A DNA stretch of 64,000 nt, taken from positions 1 to 64,000 of the forward strand of contig DDEZ01000012.1 of the NCBI GenBank assembly GCA_002336805.1, given 5' to 3'. This document shows, piece after piece, positions 61,280-64,000 of the stretch. How positions within the stretch are numbered: position 1 is the first letter of the stretch; each line of letters opens with the position of its first letter. A model generated the notes under the pieces. The model saw nothing but the letters and a program-made list of their open reading frames with translations. It did no database searches and was not told the DNA's origin. A program made the position numbers and the translations under genes. The stretch comes from Bacteroidetes bacterium UBA1941. GTDB lineage: Bacteria; Bacteroidota; Bacteroidia; Chitinophagales; LD1.

Positions 61280-62318
61280 GAAGTTGCCAATTATTCTGCT
61301 GCTACTTGTGCTGGTAGTCATTCTCAGTGATTTCACAGAGCAGAATCCCTATTTTATCATCACAGCCAAAGATGTCGCGTTTGAGGTACCTAAAGGTTTC
61401 CCTTCTCCTACTTATACTTTTGCTAATAACAAACCTACACCAGCAGGATTTACACTAGGCAGGAGGTTATTCTATGATCCTATCTTGTCCAAAGACAGTA
61501 GTACCAGCTGTGCGTCCTGTCACCAGCGCATTGCAGCATTTGCACATATAGATCACACCCTCAGCCACGGTATCAGCGGCCTGATAGGCAAGCGCAATGT
61601 ACCAGCGCTGCAAAACCTGGCGTGGGGCCAGTCCTTTATGTGGGATGGCGGAGTCAATCACCTGGAGGTGCAGCCGCTGACCCCCATGGCCAATCCGATC
61701 GAAATGGCCTCAGAGATCGGAGATGTGATACGGAAACTCAGACGCAGCAGCTACTACCGTAAGGCGTTTAAGGAAGCATTTGGAGATACCCTTATATCGT
61801 CAGAGCGTATGCTCAAGGCTATGACACAGTTTACAGGCCTAATGATATCGGCCAATTCGCGCTATGATAAGTTTATGCGTCATGAGGATACGCTGACACA
61901 ATTTGAGGTCAACGGCCTCGTCATCTTTCGCGAGAAATGTGCCAAGTGCCACCGCGAGCCGCTCTTCACTGACGAATCGTACAAGAGCAGCGGCCTGTAT
62001 CCGGACTCTACACTGAATGATCCCGGACGTGAGCTGATCACCGGCCGGTACAGGGATGAAAATACATTCAAAGTACCTAGCCTGCGCAATGTAGCTATGA
62101 CATACCCATATATGCACGACGGTAGGTTTCGCACGCTGGAGCAGGTATTGGATCATTATGCCAGGGGAGACTTCTATATGCTCAATGTGACACCAGAGCT
62201 ACTGGAAACACGCCACCTGAATGACCTGGAAAAGAAAGAGATCATTGCCTTCCTGAAAACACTGACCGATAAAACCTTTCTCTATGACAGGCGCTTTGCC
62301 GATCCTACCTATCAGTGA
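61269..62318 (+). CDS. MbnH-family di-heme cytochrome c peroxidase-like enzyme
   Basis: This 349-aa protein belongs to the MauG/bacterial cytochrome c peroxidase group. Two CXXCH heme sites are present, CASCH (residues 81-85) and CAKCH (224-228). Conserved surroundings are GRRLFYDPILSKDSSTSCAS, GKRNVPALQNLAWG, FMWDGGVNHLEVQPLTPM and FKVPSLRNVAMTYPYMHDGR. The N-terminus (LPIILLLLVLVVILS) is a signal or anchor, so it acts in the periplasm or outside. Its expected substrate is the MbnP encoded by the overlapping gene. A bidirectional terminator follows. Confidence 0.94.
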   Translation: MVNKKLPIILLLLVLVVILSDFTEQNPYFIITAKDVAFEVPKGFPSPTYTFANNKPTPAGFTLGRRLFYDPILSKDSSTSCASCHQRIAAFAHIDHTLSHGISGLIGKRNVPALQNLAWGQSFMWDGGVNHLEVQPLTPMANPIEMASEIGDVIRKLRRSSYYRKAFKEAFGDTLISSERMLKAMTQFTGLMISANSRYDKFMRHEDTLTQFEVNGLVIFREKCAKCHREPLFTDESYKSSGLYPDSTLNDPGRELITGRYRDENTFKVPSLRNVAMTYPYMHDGRFRTLEQVLDHYARGDFYMLNVTPELLETRHLNDLEKKEIIAFLKTLTDKTFLYDRRFADPTYQ

Positions 62319-62332
62319 CCGGCCCAAAAACA

Positions 62333-62362
62333 AAAGAGGACCGCATACGCAATCCTCTTTCT
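62333..62362. terminator. Terminator between MbnH and kinase genes
   Basis: AAAGAGGA (62334-62341) pairs with TCCTCTTT (62354-62361) across a 12-base loop, between two convergent genes. T-rich flank lies on the minus side. Confidence 0.75.
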
Positions 62363-62384
62363 TGGCTAATGAAAAGAATTATGA

Positions 62385-64000
62385 TTAATAAGTTGTGACC
62401 TGGAAATCATCCAGACGGAGCGCCTGTCCGTTATCACCCTCAGCTATGATATTGTCAAAGTAAAGTTTCTCGCCGGCCTTCACATTGTGGAGGAAGCGGA
62501 TCATAGATTCATTGAATGTACCATCGTTTGATACATCATTGATATCGCATGAGCCAGAGCGGCAGGTCATCCTAAAGCTTTTGACTTTATATGTGCCATA
62601 TTCGGACTTGGCCTGTATGGTCAGTTTGGCCAGCAGCATTTTTGGCGATACGAATCCTCCTACGATATCATCTCCGATCGTGGCTACCGGTCTAGGTTTA
62701 GCCTTTACGTTGTATTCCTTCTCTGCCAGGCGTACATGCGTACCCTTTTCCAATACAGTCACCGCCAGCGGGCCGGTCTTAGTAGCCTTGACATAAAAAG
62801 TGTTTTTGCCTAAGGCAGTGATAGCCGCATTGTCACTATATAGATCAAACTCGACATCGCTCATGAGAGGTGTCTTGAGGTCAAAGTAATATGGCTTGTC
62901 TGCGTAGAGATAGTCAAACGAAGGGAGGACAGGTGTGACTGCCGGCGCACTCGGTGTAGCCGCAGTGGCTACCGGGGCTGGCTTCTTGGCGGGCACATAT
63001 GGGGCGGGGACAAACTTTTGCTGGATCTCTACCACCCTGATGGTATCGTGCACTATCTGCGGTGCGGCTGCCTGCGCTTCTTTCACCGGCATAGGTGCTG
63101 CTACCGGGCCAGGCATCGTGACCACTTTCTGCGTAGCAGCCGGATCTTTCTTAGTGTCTACTATCCGCCAGATAAAGGCTGAAATACCTACCAGTATAGC
63201 CAGTGCAGCTATGATGACCGGTATGCTCAGGTGCATTTTTCTGGTAGGCTGTGCGGATACTGCTTCAGGCTTAGCTTTTGATGCCACGGGAGGCGATGCT
63301 ACAGTTTCAGCATGGGCCGGTGTGGTAGGCTGTACATTGCTCTCTACGGGCTGGATAAACGGATCAGCGTAGATAGGTGCAGATGGCATCTCAACCTGAG
63401 CTGCTTCCGGTTTTACCTCTTCGGGTTGATATTTGTCCAGTATCAGGATGAGCTCCTCCAGGGATACATTGCGATCATGTACATTGCGCACGAGGCACTT
63501 CTTCACAAAGGTCACATAGGGCTCCGGCAGGTCATGCACACGCACCCAGTGGTCGCTATGGCAGATATTCCTTATGACCTTTTCTACAGTATCACCTTCT
63601 TTATAGAAAAGCTTCTCTCCTGTCACCAGTTCATGCACTATCAGGCCCAGTGCCCAGATATCAGCCTTGACAGTCAGCTCGCCGTAGGCTCCTTCGAAAT
63701 ATTCAGGCGCTTTGTAGCATAGCTGCTGAGGTTTCACTGTAGAGGGTACGGAGAGGGCATTGATGTTTTCGTTATTCAGGCAGTCGGCTATCTTGGCTAC
63801 CGGGTCTTTCTCAGTGAGTTTGACCAGTAGGTTGCCCGGTTTGATATCCAGATGAGGGCGCCCTATGGAGTGCAGGTATGAGAGGCCCTTGATCACATCG
63901 CGGATCAGCTTGCGCAGCAGCTCGCCTTCTATTTTGTGCTGCTGCACATAGTCGGTCAGCATACCGCCGTTCACATACTCTACTACACCTATAGGCTGCT
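62385..64000 (-). CDS. Hanks-type Ser/Thr kinase fused to GldM-like periplasmic domains (partial)
   Basis: The frame is open to the right edge, so the kinase N-lobe is missing; 537 residues are visible (numbering below from the GTG at 63974). Kinase C-lobe motifs are GRPHLDIKPGNLLV (catalytic Asp, Lys and Asn), IADCLNN in place of DFG, CYKAPEYF (APE) and KADIWALGLIVHELVTG. After a Pro/Ala-rich linker one transmembrane helix lies at about 249-271 (LSIPVIIAALAILVGISAFI). A periplasmic Pro/Ala linker follows, then two Ig-like domains. The first (about 353-428) and last (about 429-529, PVATIGDDIVGG, LLAKLTIQAKSEYGTYKVKS, NVKAGEKLYFDNIIAEGDNG) resemble the third and fourth domains of GldM/PorM, the T9SS motor component. 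The GldM similarity is from memory of the family pattern. Confidence 0.85.
   Translation of the reverse strand, partial: QPIGVVEYVNGGMLTDYVQQHKIEGELLRKLIRDVIKGLSYLHSIGRPHLDIKPGNLLVKLTEKDPVAKIADCLNNENINALSVPSTVKPQQLCYKAPEYFEGAYGELTVKADIWALGLIVHELVTGEKLFYKEGDTVEKVIRNICHSDHWVRVHDLPEPYVTFVKKCLVRNVHDRNVSLEELILILDKYQPEEVKPEAAQVEMPSAPIYADPFIQPVESNVQPTTPAHAETVASPPVASKAKPEAVSAQPTRKMHLSIPVIIAALAILVGISAFIWRIVDTKKDPAATQKVVTMPGPVAAPMPVKEAQAAAPQIVHDTIRVVEIQQKFVPAPYVPAKKPAPVATAATPSAPAVTPVLPSFDYLYADKPYYFDLKTPLMSDVEFDLYSDNAAITALGKNTFYVKATKTGPLAVTVLEKGTHVRLAEKEYNVKAKPRPVATIGDDIVGGFVSPKMLLAKLTIQAKSEYGTYKVKSFRMTCRSGSCDINDVSNDGTFNESMIRFLHNVKAGEKLYFDNIIAEGDNGQALRLDDFQVTTY

Overview
The window comes from a member of the Bacteroidota, most likely a Chitinophagales/Sphingobacteriia-type bacterium. 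This is inferred from type IX secretion (T9SS) sorting domains on several secreted proteins, TAnnTTTG-type -7 promoter elements, a gliding-motility-associated C-terminal domain, a GldM-like domain, and the Bacteroidota-type family of giant RHS proteins. There is no rRNA, CRISPR array, recognisable insertion sequence or prophage.

Region 1 (1-28,990, all minus strand) is one tightly spaced, probably single-transcript cluster of ten genes. In transcription order they encode a 1591-aa PKD/Ig-like protein, a T9SS type A cargo protein, an outer-membrane barrel with a long coiled coil, an Ig/FN3-like secreted protein, a membrane-anchored OmpH/Skp-like protein, a lipoprotein, a 1732-aa RHS-associated shell protein, a 777-aa RHS-associated protein, a LolA-like protein, and a >2900-aa RHS protein. 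The RHS protein runs off the left edge just at its RHS core motif, so the variable C-terminal (putative toxin) domain and its immunity gene lie outside the window. The whole set looks like an RHS polymorphic-toxin or surface-display locus with its own envelope accessory proteins.

Region 2 (28,990-31,290) is an AT-rich accessory island. It holds two minus-strand genes, one of unknown function and one periplasmic ankyrin-repeat protein resembling immunity proteins. Each is followed at its 3' end by a copy of a REP-like palindromic repeat. A third copy lies beyond the terminator of tRNA-Ser(UGA).

Region 3 (31,390-54,130) is mostly core metabolism and translation: a YjjG-like HAD phosphatase, methylmalonyl-CoA epimerase, an IscA/ErpA-type Fe-S carrier, a pentapeptide-repeat protein, the rplM-rpsI-rpsB-tsf ribosomal set, a small lipoprotein, a fatty-acid hydroxylase, a T9SS type B surface protein, a deoxyhypusine-synthase-like protein lacking the catalytic lysine, an orphan AtpZ/AtpI pair, an SDR, MarC, DUF423, GtrA, QueA, a glycosyltransferase, a T9SS type A protein, a heptose-phosphate kinase-like GHMP kinase, a barrel protein, OsmC, Nif3 and a CT398-like zinc-ribbon protein.

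Region 4 (54,146-62,330, plus strand) has a DbpA-like DEAD-box helicase with a small acidic partner and a T9SS-exported lipase-like hydrolase. It then has a stress/metal-type cluster: ECF sigma factor, small membrane protein (probable anti-sigma), CpxP/Spy-like periplasmic protein, YHYH-domain T9SS protein, MbnP and di-heme MbnH. MbnP and MbnH form a protein/maturase pair known from copper biology.

Region 5 (62,385-64,000, minus strand, cut by the right edge) encodes an unusual fusion: a Hanks-type Ser/Thr kinase, one transmembrane helix, and a periplasmic part resembling the last two domains of the T9SS motor protein GldM. The three most novel-looking observations are this kinase-GldM fusion, the ten-gene RHS/envelope cluster with its adjoining immunity-like island, and the sigma-factor-linked YHYH/MbnP/MbnH operon.
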